Made by a program: the position numbers and the translations under genes
Part shown: piece by piece, positions 42,675-51,800 of the stretch
Numbering within the stretch: position 1 is the first letter of the stretch
Layout: every line of letters begins with the position of its first letter
The notes under the pieces: model-generated
The model's database searches: none
The model's input: the letters and a program-made list of their open reading frames with translations, nothing else
What the model was told of the DNA's origin: nothing
Source of the DNA: Phycicoccus sp. CSK15P-2
Lineage (GTDB): Bacteria > Actinomycetota > Actinomycetes > Actinomycetales > Dermatophilaceae
NCBI RefSeq assembly: GCF_016888005.1
Contig: NZ_JAFDVE010000023.1
Location: forward strand, 1-64,000
Length of the DNA: 64,000 nt
Reading direction: 5' to 3'

Positions 42675-43928
42675 ATGGAGGCGGACGTCGTGGTCGTCGG
42701 GGCCGGGCTCGCCGGGCTGCGCTGCGCCGACCGGCTCGCCGAGGGCGGCCGCAGCGTCGTGGTCCTCGAGCGGGACGCCACGGTCGGGGGGCGGCAGCAC
42801 ACCGACGAGGTCGACGGCTTCCTCCTGGACCGCGGCTTCCACGTGCTCAACCCGGCCTACCCCGCGGTCCGGCGCTTCGTCGACGTCGACGACCTGGGGC
42901 TGCGCCCGTTCGGGGCCGGGGTGCTCGTGCGCCGGGAGGCCGGCCTGGTCGAGGTGGCCCATCCGCTCCGTGAGCCGCGTGGGGTGCCGGCGACGCTCCG
43001 CAGCGGCCTGCTCAGCCCTCCCGAGATCGCCACGCTCGCCCGCTGGGCCGGGCCGGCACTCACCCGGCCGCGCTCGGTCGTCCACGGCCGGGACCGGTCC
43101 CTGCGCGAGGGTCTCGACGCAGCGGGCGTCTCCGGGCCGCTGCGCCAGGAGCTGCTCGAGCCACTGCTGGCGGGCGTCGTCGCCGAGGACCGCGGCGAGA
43201 CGTCCGAGGCGTTCGTGCGGCTGCTCGTGCGGATGTTCGCACTCGGGGTCCCGGGGCTGCCCGCGCGGGGCATCCAGGCCCTGCCGGAGTGGATCGCGGA
43301 CCGCTGCCGCCGGCGGCGGCACGGCCCGGAGCTCAGACCGTCGACCCCCGTCGTGGGGGTGCGTCCGGGCCGGGAGCCACAGGTGGTCTGCGCCGACGGG
43401 ACGACGGTCACCTCCCGGGCCGCCGTGGTCGCGGTGGGACCGGACGCGGTCTCCGGGCTCGTCGACGTCCCGGCTCCTCCGACCCGTGGGCTGCGGACCT
43501 GGTGGTTCTCGGTGCCCGAGCCACCGACGGACTCCGCGATGGTCGTCGTCGACGGCCGCCGCCGCGGTCCGATGGTCAACGCGGCCGTCATGAGCAACGC
43601 CGTACCGTCCTTGGCGCCGCCCGGGGCGCACCTGGTCCAGGTGACGACCCTCCTCGGGAACGGGGTGGACCCCACCGAGCAGGAGGTGCGACGCCAGGCC
43701 GCCGACGTGTTCGGTGCCCCGACCGGGCGGTGGGAGACGATCCGGCGGGACGACGTCCACCACGCGCTGCCGGCCCAGCTGCCCCCGCTGCGGGTCACCT
43801 CGCCCGCCCGGGTCGACACCGGGGTCTACGTCGCGGGCGACCACCGCGACACGGCGTCGATCCAGGGCGCGCTGGTGTCGGGGGACCGCGTCGCCCGGGT
43901 CGTGCTCACCGACCTCGCCGACGCCTGA
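42675..43928 (+). CDS. FAD-dependent amine-oxidase/protoporphyrinogen-oxidase-like protein
   Basis: A 417-residue flavoprotein: DVVVVGAGLAGLRCADRLAEGGRSVVVLERDATVGGRQHTDEVDGFLLDRGFHVLNPAYP is the FAD-binding region with the GG(R/K) motif, VVVGPDAVSGLVD-like AVVAVGPDAV and YVAGDHRDTASIQGALVSGDRVARVVL at the C-terminus end the FAD fold. Related to carotenoid/amine oxidoreductases but not CrtI or CrtU. Diverges from crtE and its stop overlaps the photolyase ATG (TGATG), so the two probably act in one unit related to light or pigment. Confidence 0.8.
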   Translation: MEADVVVVGAGLAGLRCADRLAEGGRSVVVLERDATVGGRQHTDEVDGFLLDRGFHVLNPAYPAVRRFVDVDDLGLRPFGAGVLVRREAGLVEVAHPLREPRGVPATLRSGLLSPPEIATLARWAGPALTRPRSVVHGRDRSLREGLDAAGVSGPLRQELLEPLLAGVVAEDRGETSEAFVRLLVRMFALGVPGLPARGIQALPEWIADRCRRRRHGPELRPSTPVVGVRPGREPQVVCADGTTVTSRAAVVAVGPDAVSGLVDVPAPPTRGLRTWWFSVPEPPTDSAMVVVDGRRRGPMVNAAVMSNAVPSLAPPGAHLVQVTTLLGNGVDPTEQEVRRQAADVFGAPTGRWETIRRDDVHHALPAQLPPLRVTSPARVDTGVYVAGDHRDTASIQGALVSGDRVARVVLTDLADA

Positions 43929-45421
43929 TGGCGCCGCGTCGCCGGCTACGGGTCGTCTTCCCGCACCAGCTGTTCGAGGGCCTGCTGGACGAGCCCCGAG
44001 GGACCCGTTTCGTCCTCGTCGAGGACGACCTGCTGTTCCGGCAGCAGCCGTTCCACGCCCAGAAGCTCGTCCTGCACCGTGCCTCGATGCGCCTCTTCGC
44101 GCAGCGGCTGCGGGAGGAGGGCTTCGAGGTCGATGTCGTCGAGACCTCGACCCGACGCACGACCCGCACCCGCCTCGCCGAGCTCCTGGCCGAGCTCGAC
44201 CCGGACGAGGTGCGCCTGCACGACGTCGTCGACGACTGGCTTCTGCGCGACGTGCGGCGGGCGTTCCGCGAGGCGAAGGTCGAGCTGACACCGGACGACG
44301 TCGAGGAGACGCCGAACTTCCTCACGACGAGGCCGCAGCTCACCACGTGGTTCGGGGAGCACCGCGCCCGGATGGCGTCGTTCTACGAGTGGCAGCGGCA
44401 GCGGCTCGACGTCCTCGTCGAGGGCAGGGAGCACGACCGGCCGGTCGGTGGGCGGTGGTCCTTCGACGAGGAGAACCGCAAGAAGCTGCCGAAGGGCCAC
44501 GACGTGCCGAGGCGGGCGTCGGCGCCGCGGCTGCCCGAGGTCGACGAGGCGGTCGCGTGGGTCGCCGAGGCATTCCCCGACGCCCCCGGCCGGGCCGACG
44601 GCTTCGACTGGCCGGTCACCCACGAGCAGGCCCGGGCGGCGCTGCGCGAGTTCGTCGACGAGCGTCTGGACGAGTTCGGCCCGTACGAGGACGCGGTGTC
44701 CGTGGAGCATCCGTTCGTCTTCCACGCCGTCATCACCCCGGCGCTCAACTGCGGGCTGCTGGACCCCCGGGAGGTCCTCGACGCCGTGCTCGGGGCCGCC
44801 GACGAGCGCGACGTGCCGCTCGCCTCGCTCGAGGGGTTCGTCCGCCAGCTCATCGGGTGGCGCGAGTACATGCGCGCCACCTACCACCTGTACGGGCGGC
44901 GGATGCGGACCTCCAACCACCTGCGGCACACCCGCTCGCTCGCGGCCGGCTGGTGGGACGGCAGCACCGGGCTGGACCCCGTCGACCACGTCGTCAGGGG
45001 GGCGCTCGAGCGCGGCTACGCCCACCACATCGAGCGGCTCATGGTCCTGGGGAACGCGATGTGCCTGCTGCGCACCGACCCCGACGAGGTCTACGAGTGG
45101 TTCATGGCGTTCTTCGTCGACGCCTACGACTGGGTCATGGTCCCCAACGTCTACGCGATGTCGCAGTTCGCCGCCGGGACCGGGATCACGACCAAGCCGT
45201 ACGTCTCGGGCAGCAGCTACCTGCGGAAGATGACCGACTTCGGCACCGGGGAGTGGCGCGAGGACTGGGACGCCCTCTACTGGAGCTTCGTCGACCACCA
45301 CCGCGAGGTCTTCGAGGCCAACCACCGGGCGCGGATGGTCACGCGGTCGTGGGACGGCATGGATGCCGCGCGCCGTGACGAGCTGCTCGCCCGGGGACGG
45401 CGCGTCATCCGTCGTCTGTGA
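43928..45421 (+). CDS. Cryptochrome/photolyase-related protein of the FeS-BCP (PhrB-like) family, without FeS cysteines
   Basis: A 497-residue protein. RLRVVFPHQLFEGLL is the N-terminal alpha/beta domain start. WxxxHEQAxxAL-type segments, VITPALNCGLLDP, VRQLIGWREYMRATYHLYG, YAHHIERLMVLGNAMCLLRTDPDEVYEWFMAFFVDAYDWVMVPNVYAMSQFAAG and TTKPYVSGSSYLRKM are typical of deoxyribodipyrimidine photolyase-related (FeS-BCP) proteins that bind FAD. After RKM, PhrB-type proteins show DYCxxCxY...CPF; here residues about 436-455 read DFGTGEWREDWDALYW with no cysteine. FAD and perhaps a deazaflavin/lumazine antenna may remain. Repair of (6-4) or CPD lesions is inferred. The last 17 bases overlap the end of the TetR gene. 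Confidence 0.85.
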   Translation: MAPRRRLRVVFPHQLFEGLLDEPRGTRFVLVEDDLLFRQQPFHAQKLVLHRASMRLFAQRLREEGFEVDVVETSTRRTTRTRLAELLAELDPDEVRLHDVVDDWLLRDVRRAFREAKVELTPDDVEETPNFLTTRPQLTTWFGEHRARMASFYEWQRQRLDVLVEGREHDRPVGGRWSFDEENRKKLPKGHDVPRRASAPRLPEVDEAVAWVAEAFPDAPGRADGFDWPVTHEQARAALREFVDERLDEFGPYEDAVSVEHPFVFHAVITPALNCGLLDPREVLDAVLGAADERDVPLASLEGFVRQLIGWREYMRATYHLYGRRMRTSNHLRHTRSLAAGWWDGSTGLDPVDHVVRGALERGYAHHIERLMVLGNAMCLLRTDPDEVYEWFMAFFVDAYDWVMVPNVYAMSQFAAGTGITTKPYVSGSSYLRKMTDFGTGEWREDWDALYWSFVDHHREVFEANHRARMVTRSWDGMDAARRDELLARGRRVIRRL

Positions 45422-46037
45422 GGGCCCCCGGCCCCGCCGGCTCGGAGAGACCGGCCCGGAGGCCGGCCAGCACGACGCTCGCGGCGGTGTCGGCGTCGAG
45501 CCCCAGCTCGTCGCGCAGCACCGCCCAGGCGGACCAGGTGGTGGTCGTCACGAGGTGCAGGACGACTGCCTCGCGGGTGGGCCCGAGCCGGTCCAGCTCG
45601 GGGGCGAAGACCTCCTCGAGCTCGGCCCGTGAGTAGGTGAGGTAGCGGGTGCGGTTGTGCCGCGCCGCCGCGGAGCCGGAGCCGCGGAGCCGGTTCGCGC
45701 GCGCGAAGGGTGTGATGGCCTCGTGCGCCGCGACCCGCTGTGCGCAGAAGCGGGTGAGCCGTTCCTCGAAGTGGAGGTCCGTCGGGATCGTGACGGCGAG
45801 GGTCTCGGCATACCGGCGGATGCGCTCCCCCGCCGCCTCGTAGAGGGTGTCGAGGTCGGTGACGTTCGACCACAGCGTGCGCTCCGAGACGTCGGCACGC
45901 CGGGCGACCTGGGCGCCGGTCGGCCGGGTGTGTCCTTCGTGGACGAGCTCGAGGAACGCGGTGACGATGGCCTCCCGGGTGCGGGCCGACCGTGCGCGGC
46001 GGCGGTCCGGTCTGCCCGGTTCCCCTGCGGAGGTCAT
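45405..46037 (-). CDS. TetR-family transcriptional regulator
   Basis: A 210-residue TetR protein: RSARTREAIVTAFLELVHEGHTRPTGAQVARRADVSERTLWSNVTDLDTLYEAAGERI (about 17-75) is the DNA-binding domain. The C-terminal domain is helical without an obvious ligand type. It overlaps the photolyase gene end convergently by 17 bases. A strong inverted repeat lies 17 bases upstream of its start. Target unknown; the upstream PET-hydrolase gene, the photolyase or itself are candidates. Confidence 0.88.
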   Translation of the reverse strand: MTSAGEPGRPDRRRARSARTREAIVTAFLELVHEGHTRPTGAQVARRADVSERTLWSNVTDLDTLYEAAGERIRRYAETLAVTIPTDLHFEERLTRFCAQRVAAHEAITPFARANRLRGSGSAAARHNRTRYLTYSRAELEEVFAPELDRLGPTREAVVLHLVTTTTWSAWAVLRDELGLDADTAASVVLAGLRAGLSEPAGPGALTDDG

Positions 46038-46053
46038 GCGCCCATGATGGCGA

Positions 46054-46078
46054 GCCGTCCACCCCTCGGGTGGACGGC
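46054..46078. promoter_or_regulatory. 25-bp inverted repeat before the TetR gene
   Basis: GCCGTCCACCC-CTC-GGGTGGACGGC has perfect 11-base arms. It sits between the end of the hydrolase gene (46094) and the start of TetR (46037), both on the minus strand, so it may be a TetR operator or the hydrolase terminator. No T run follows on the minus strand. Confidence 0.5.
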
Positions 46079-46093
46079 CCGCGACACGTCACG

Positions 46094-46981
46094 TCAGCCC
46101 AGCGGGCAGCTGACCCGCGAGTCCGAGAGGGGGGAGCCGAACCCGGTGCTCGGAGCCGGGCAGAGGAACTGGTCGTAGCGGTCGTCGTCGTCCACGAAGC
46201 GCTTGAGCCAGGAGATGCTGTACTTCGCGATCTCGGTGTTGGAGAACGTGGGTGCGAGGTGCGACGCGCCGTCCAGCTCGAGGTAGGCGCGGTCCTCCGC
46301 CCCGGTCAGGCTGTTGTAGAACGGGATCGCGTGGGTGCGGGCGGGGGCGACGGAGTCGTTCTCGGCGCCGATCATCAGCGAGGCCGCGTCCACCTCGCTC
46401 CAGGTCTTGTCGGAGTTCCACGGGGTGAGACCGACCACGGCCTCGATCGAGCGCCGGTCGGACGCCGCCTCGAGCGAACCGCCGCCACCCATCGAGTGGC
46501 CCATGACGGCCTGGCGAGAGCCGTCGACCCGGTCGCGGACGGACGAGTCCTCGATGACGTAGTCGAGCGCGGCGAGCAGCTGGTCTCCCCGAGAGCTGGG
46601 GAAGTCGGTGCGGGAGTTGGTGTCGAAGCTGATGACGACGAAGCCCTGCGAGGCGATGCGCGGTCGCAGCCAGGCGATGGTCGACTCGCCCGCCGTGTAG
46701 CCCGGCGAGATCGCGACGACACCGAAGGTGCCCTCGCTCCGGGACGTCGGGTACGTGATGTTCGCCGCGCCGAAGCCCGGGGTCGAGAAGTCCGAGACCG
46801 AGATCGTCGAGACCGAGAACGGGCCGCGGGTGGCCTCGATGCTTCGCTCGGTGGGGTCCGGTCCGCGCTCGTACGGGCTGTCGGCCTGCGCCGCCGCGGG
46901 CGCGGAGACGAGGAGGCCGCCGGCCAGGACGGCAGCGGCGAGACGGCGGGTGAGGTGGGTCCGTGCAGGGATGCGCTTCAT
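46094..46981 (-). CDS. Secreted cutinase / polyester (PET) hydrolase-family enzyme
   Basis: A 295-residue alpha/beta hydrolase closely matching the Thermobifida cutinases. Signal peptide, cleaved after AQA (33). The mature N-terminus SPYERGPDPTERSIEATRGPFSVS is the family start. Oxyanion-hole PGYT (Tyr95), nucleophile Ser163 in GHSMGGGG, subsite Trp188 (TPW), Asp209 (GAENDSVAP), His241 (LDGASHLAP) and a C-terminal Cys274/Cys292 pair complete the set. Acts outside the cell on cutin-like or polyester bonds; triacylglycerol is also possible. ATG 46981 has GGAG six bases ahead. An ATCTGCAG-type inverted repeat lies upstream. Confidence 0.93.
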   Translation of the reverse strand: MKRIPARTHLTRRLAAAVLAGGLLVSAPAAAQADSPYERGPDPTERSIEATRGPFSVSTISVSDFSTPGFGAANITYPTSRSEGTFGVVAISPGYTAGESTIAWLRPRIASQGFVVISFDTNSRTDFPSSRGDQLLAALDYVIEDSSVRDRVDGSRQAVMGHSMGGGGSLEAASDRRSIEAVVGLTPWNSDKTWSEVDAASLMIGAENDSVAPARTHAIPFYNSLTGAEDRAYLELDGASHLAPTFSNTEIAKYSISWLKRFVDDDDRYDQFLCPAPSTGFGSPLSDSRVSCPLG

Positions 46982-47021
46982 GGGTACTCCACTTCCGGTT
47001 CGTCCGGTGGACAGGGAATGC

Positions 47022-47042
47022 ATCTGCAGAGGGACTGCAGAT
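47022..47042. promoter_or_regulatory. Candidate operator upstream of the PET-hydrolase gene
   Basis: ATCTGCAG-AGGGA-CTGCAGAT, perfect 8-base arms, 41 bases upstream of the hydrolase start and about 170 before gndA. The rest of this 230-base gap has no other recognised site except the GGAG ribosome site of gndA. Confidence 0.5.
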
Positions 47043-47211
47043 ACTTCGAGAGTGCCCGGGGCCGCCCTGCCGCGTCACCATGCGCGGTGCACAGCATCGG
47101 TGGGGCGCGCCATCCGAGGCGTTCGACCCCGGGCAGCACGGGGCGGGAAGAGGGCCGGCGCGGGACCTGTTGTCCGGACAGCGCACCTGAACCACGACGA
47201 CAGGAGACGAC

Positions 47212-48663
47212 GTGCCGGACACCGCATCGACGACCTCGGGGACCGCACAGATCGGGGTGACCGGGCTGGCCGTCATGGGCCGCAACCTGGCCCGGAACTT
47301 CGCCCGGCACGGCTTCCGGGTCGCGGTGCACAACCGGGCGACGAGCAAGGCGGAGGCCCTGGTCGAGGAGTTCGGTGACGAGGGTGACTTCACCCTGGCC
47401 CGCTCGCTCGAGGACCTCGTCGCCGCACTCGAGCGGCCGCGGCGGATCGTCGTCATGGTCAAGGCAGGCGAGGGGACCGACGCGGTCGTCGACGAGCTCG
47501 TCCCCCTCCTCGACGAGGGCGACATCGTCGCCGACGCCGGGAACGCGCACTTCGCCGACACCCGCCGCCGGCACGCCGCACTCGCCCAGAAGGGCATCCG
47601 CTTCGCCGGGGTGGGCGTCTCCGGTGGCGAGGTCGGGGCACTCGAGGGGCCGTCGATCATGCCGGGGTGCGACGGCGACACCTACGCCGAGCTCGGCCCG
47701 TTCCTCGAGGTCGTCTCGGCGCACGTCGACGACGAGCCGTGCTGCACGCTCGTGGGGCCGGATGGTGCCGGGCACTTCGTGAAGATGGTGCACAACGGCA
47801 TCGAGTACTCCGACATGCAGCTCATCGCCGAGACGTACGACCTGCTGCGCGGCGTGCTCGGGCAGGAGCCGGCCGAGGCGGCCGAGACCTTCCGGGCCTG
47901 GAACGGCACCGAGCTCGAGTCCTACCTCGTCGAGATCGCCGCCGAGGTGCTCTCCCACACCGACGGCGACACCGGTCGTCCGTTCGTGGACGTCGTCCGG
48001 GACGCCGCCGAGCAGAAGGGCACGGGCCGGTGGACCGTGCAGACCGCGCTCGACCTCGGCGTGCCCGTCACCGGCATCGCCGAGGCGACGATGGCCCGCG
48101 CCGTGTCCGGCGACACGCAGCGGCGGGCCGCGGTGCGCGAGGCCCTCGACGTGGCGGAGGAGCCGCCCGGTGCGGACCTCGCGGTGGAGGACCTGCGCGC
48201 CGCGTTGTACGCCGCGAAGGTCGTCTCGTACGCCCAGGGTCTCGACATGGTGCGGGAGGGCTCGACCGAGCACCACTGGGACGTCGACCCCGCCGACCTC
48301 GCGCGGATCTGGCGGGACGGCTGCATCATCCGTGCTCGTCTCCTCGGCGACATCACCGAGGCCGTGGAGGACCACCCGGATGCCCCGAGCCTCCTCGCGA
48401 CCCCGACCTTCGCCGCCGCCGTGGCCGACCGGCTGCCGGGGCTGCGCCGGGTCGTCGGCGCGGCCGTCGCGTCCGGTGTGCCGGTGCCGGTGTTCTCGTC
48501 CGTGCTCGCGTACGTGGACGCGCTGCGCGCCGAGCGGCTGCCGGCCGCCCTCGTCCAGGGGCTGCGCGACTATTTCGGCGCGCACACCTACGGGCGGGTC
48601 GACCGCGAGGGCACGTTCCACACGCTGTGGTCGCAGGACCGCTCCGAGGTCGAGACCGGCTGA
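47212..48663 (+). CDS. gndA: NADP-dependent 6-phosphogluconate dehydrogenase, decarboxylating
   Basis: A 483-residue enzyme of the oxidative pentose phosphate pathway (6-phosphogluconate to ribulose-5-phosphate, CO2 and NADPH). IGVTGLAVMGRNLARNFARHG (dinucleotide motif GLAVMGxNLA), VDAGNAHFADTRRR, GVGVSGGEVGALEGPSIMPG, the GHFVKMVHNGIEYSDMQLIAE catalytic signature (Lys and His), and C-terminal QGLRDYFGAHTYGRVDREGTFHTLW match. GTG start with GGAG ahead. Cytoplasmic dimer. Its last 28 bases (48637-48664) recur at 56403-56430, on the far side of the RHS gene. Confidence 0.96.
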   Translation: MPDTASTTSGTAQIGVTGLAVMGRNLARNFARHGFRVAVHNRATSKAEALVEEFGDEGDFTLARSLEDLVAALERPRRIVVMVKAGEGTDAVVDELVPLLDEGDIVADAGNAHFADTRRRHAALAQKGIRFAGVGVSGGEVGALEGPSIMPGCDGDTYAELGPFLEVVSAHVDDEPCCTLVGPDGAGHFVKMVHNGIEYSDMQLIAETYDLLRGVLGQEPAEAAETFRAWNGTELESYLVEIAAEVLSHTDGDTGRPFVDVVRDAAEQKGTGRWTVQTALDLGVPVTGIAEATMARAVSGDTQRRAAVREALDVAEEPPGADLAVEDLRAALYAAKVVSYAQGLDMVREGSTEHHWDVDPADLARIWRDGCIIRARLLGDITEAVEDHPDAPSLLATPTFAAAVADRLPGLRRVVGAAVASGVPVPVFSSVLAYVDALRAERLPAALVQGLRDYFGAHTYGRVDREGTFHTLWSQDRSEVETG

Positions 48664-48664
48664 G
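48637..48664 (+). repeat. Direct repeat copy 1: 3' end of gndA
   Basis: Twenty-eight bases including the gndA stop match 56403-56430 in 26 of 28 positions, in direct orientation, across 7.7 kb containing the RHS gene and its followers. GAGGTCGAG-like strings are common in this genome, so this is weaker than the ycsI repeat. Confidence 0.5.
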
Positions 48665-48713
48665 TGCCAGGCCGGTTCGTGTGGTGGGCGACCGCGAACC
48701 CTGCCCGCGGAAA

Positions 48714-48732
48714 GTAAAGTCTTCGTAAAGTC
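48714..48732. promoter_or_regulatory. Tandem GTAAAGTC repeats ahead of the RHS gene
   Basis: GTAAAGTC appears at 48714-48721 and 48725-48732, centres 11 bases apart (one turn), about 120 bases before the RHS start in a locally AT-richer piece. A candidate activator or promoter element; no -10 box is sure. Confidence 0.4.
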
Positions 48733-48853
48733 AGCGCCGCTTTTCTGGACGGGGCCGTCCGTCGAGCCCTACTTTCTGCGCAATGCCACCGGATGCGGTG
48801 ACGCGCGAGGCGGCAGTCGATTGTTCGGCTGTTGTTGGGGACGGGGTCTCGCG

Positions 48854-51800
48854 ATGCGCGTTCGCGCTGCTTTTTCTGGGTTGTCGTTCGTTCAGGGTTC
48901 GCTGCTGCGGCCGCGGTGGCGGGTGTTGGCGGTGGGTGTCGCATGGACGTTGGCGGGCACGGTGGGGGTGGCTGTGCCGCCGCAGGTCGCGGTGGCCGCG
49001 GTCGATCCGCAGGCCCCGGCCGCGGTGGCGTCGGCAGCTGACCTGGTCTCGGCACAGCTGACGGCCAAGGCGCAGGGTGCGCGGGTCGAGGTCGAGGCGA
49101 TGCGGACGGAGACCTCGACGACATGGGTGAACCCGGACGGGTCGTTGACGACGCAGGAGCATGCGGCGCCGGTCCGGTTCCGGGACGGCTCAGGGGTGTG
49201 GCGTGAGGTCGACCTGGGTGTGGTCGAGAGTGCGGACGGGTCGGCGGCGCCGAAGCGCTCCCGGGTCGATGTGTCGTTCGCGGGGCGCACCAAGGGCGCA
49301 CGCGGGCGGGGTCGGTCGGCGGCGGGGACGGACCTGGCCAGCGTGGACGAGGGCAAGGGCAGGACGACGAGCGCCCGGCAGGTGGCGTTGGGCTGGCCCG
49401 GGACGCTGCCGGCACCGGCGCTGCGCGGGACGCGAGCGACGTACTCGGGGGTGAAGCCGGGGGTCGACGTGGTGCTGGAGGCGCGGCGCTCGGGGTTCGA
49501 GCAGCTGACGGTGGTCAAGGACCGGGCCGCTCTGGAGGGTCTGACCGACGCCGATGGTCGGGTCGCGGTGAGCCTGCCGCTCAGGACGCAGGGGCTGACC
49601 GCCCGCGTCGAGGACGACGGCTCGGTCGGCTTCGTCGACGGCACCGGCGCGGTCGCGTCCCGGATCGCGCCGCCGGTGGCGTGGGACGCGGTGGTCGACG
49701 AGCATTCCGGGGACCACGCGAACGTCTCTCCGGTGGCGGTCGAGGTGGAGCAGCAGGGCAAGGGCAAGGCGGTGCTGACCCTCGTCCCGGACGCGCAGTG
49801 GATCGCGGACCCGGCTCGGGTGTTCCCGATCACGATCGACCCGACCTACGCCACCGGAAGCAACGTGACGACATCGTTCGACACGTACGTGCAGTCCGGC
49901 AAGACCTGGGACACCTCGGCCGAGACCGAGCTGCGGGTGGGCACCTACGACGCCGGCTCCACCAAGGCGCGCACGTTCTTGAACTTCAGCAACGCGTTCA
50001 AGGGCAAGGACATCAAGTCCGCGTCCCTCTCGATCAACGAGACGTGGTCCTACTCGTGCACGAAGTCGACCGTGACGGCGCATCTGGCCAACCCGGCGTC
50101 GACCTCCACGCAGTGGAGTGCCCAGCCGAGCGTGACCACGTCGAAGGCGGGCTCGCTGTCGGCGGCCAAGGGGTACTCCTCGTCCTGTGCCGCAGGACGG
50201 ATCAGCATCCCCATCACGGCCATCGCCGACGCCTGGTCCTCCTCCACGGCCGCCACGGTCGGGCTGCGCCTGTCGGCCAGTGAGAGCGACTCCTACGGCT
50301 GGAAGAAGTTCGCCTCCCGGGAGACCAGCACAGACCCGTACGTCACCTACACCTACAACCGCAAGCCGAACCTGGCGTCCGCACCGACCCTGGGCACGAA
50401 CGCCGACGGCGCGAACACCTACGTGGTCCCGACCACGGGTCAGGCACAGATCTTCACCAAGGCGGCGACGCCGCGGTTCTACTCCAAGGCCACCGACCCG
50501 GATGGCAACAAGGTCGCGGTGACCTTCGAGGTGCACACCAGCACCGAGGGGAGCGCGTCGTCGAAGGTGTCGTCGTGCCAGACGCCGATGGGCGCCTCTG
50601 GGGCCAGCGTGTCCTGCGTGCCTGGAGTGTCGTTGCCCGAGGACACGTGGTACTTCGTGCGTGCGGCGGTCAAGGACGACCAGGGTCTGTACAACGGGGG
50701 TTGGTCGGCCTGGACGCAGTTCCGGACCCAGCGGACCACACCGCCCACGCCTCGGGTGTCGTGTGACCGCGGGTACAGCAACGGGGCGTGGTCCGATACG
50801 GATCCCGCCGGGGTGGTGACCTGTTCGGTGACCGCGGCCGGGATCGTGGGGACCTACCGCCAGCCGGCCTACCTGGACATCTCCGTGGGCGGGGTCGCGC
50901 AGCCACGCAAACTGGTCATGGTCACCGACGACTGGTCCGTCGTCCATCAGAAGGTCACCTTCCAGGCCTCCCAACGCGGGTACCACGAGATCAAGGTCAC
51001 CGGCCTGTCCCGCTCACTGGTCCCGACCGCACAGGTGGTGTACGGGTTCGGGTGGGGGTCGGCGTCGATGAGCACGCCCACCTCGGGCACGGCCTCGTCG
51101 GGCACGGTCAAGGTCGTCGCCGGCGGGCCGCCGAAGGGCACCGCCACCGCCGTGACCGCGAAGACCCAGTGGCGCGTCGCGGGGTCCGGTAGCGAGACCA
51201 CCGGATGGACCGACGCCGCAGCGGCCCCTGTCACGCTCAACCCGTCCTCGACGAGTGCCCCTACGACCTACACCGGCACCTTCGACTTGACCAGCGCCAT
51301 CCGGGAGGCCGGTGCGAGCGACGACCTACCCTCCCGGACACCGATCCGTCTGGACGTGCAGGTGTGCTTCACCTACGCCGGCAGCTCCACCGGTGTGCAG
51401 TGCACCTGGTCGGAGTCTCCGGTGACCGTCACCCGGCTGCCGCACGCCTTCGGCAACGGGTACCCGACTGCCGACGCCGGCGTGGGGCAGGTGGCGCTGT
51501 ACACCGGCGAGGTGGCCCTCGGCGGCACCGACGTGTCCGTGCCTGGCTACTCCGGTGATATCACCCTGTCCCGCTCGCATGTCTCCTTCGCCGGGGACGG
51601 CACCGTGGCGGGCTGGCCGTCGGATCCGGTGACGGGTGTGTTCGGGCCGGGCTGGAGCGCCAACCTCGAGGGTGGCGAGGCCGGTCTGGCCGGCCTGCAG
51701 GTCGTGGACAACACCGGTCTGGACGGGTCGATCGCGTTCGTCGACGGCGAGGGCGAGCCGCTGGTGTACGCCAACCCGTCCGGCACCCGCACCTACCCCA

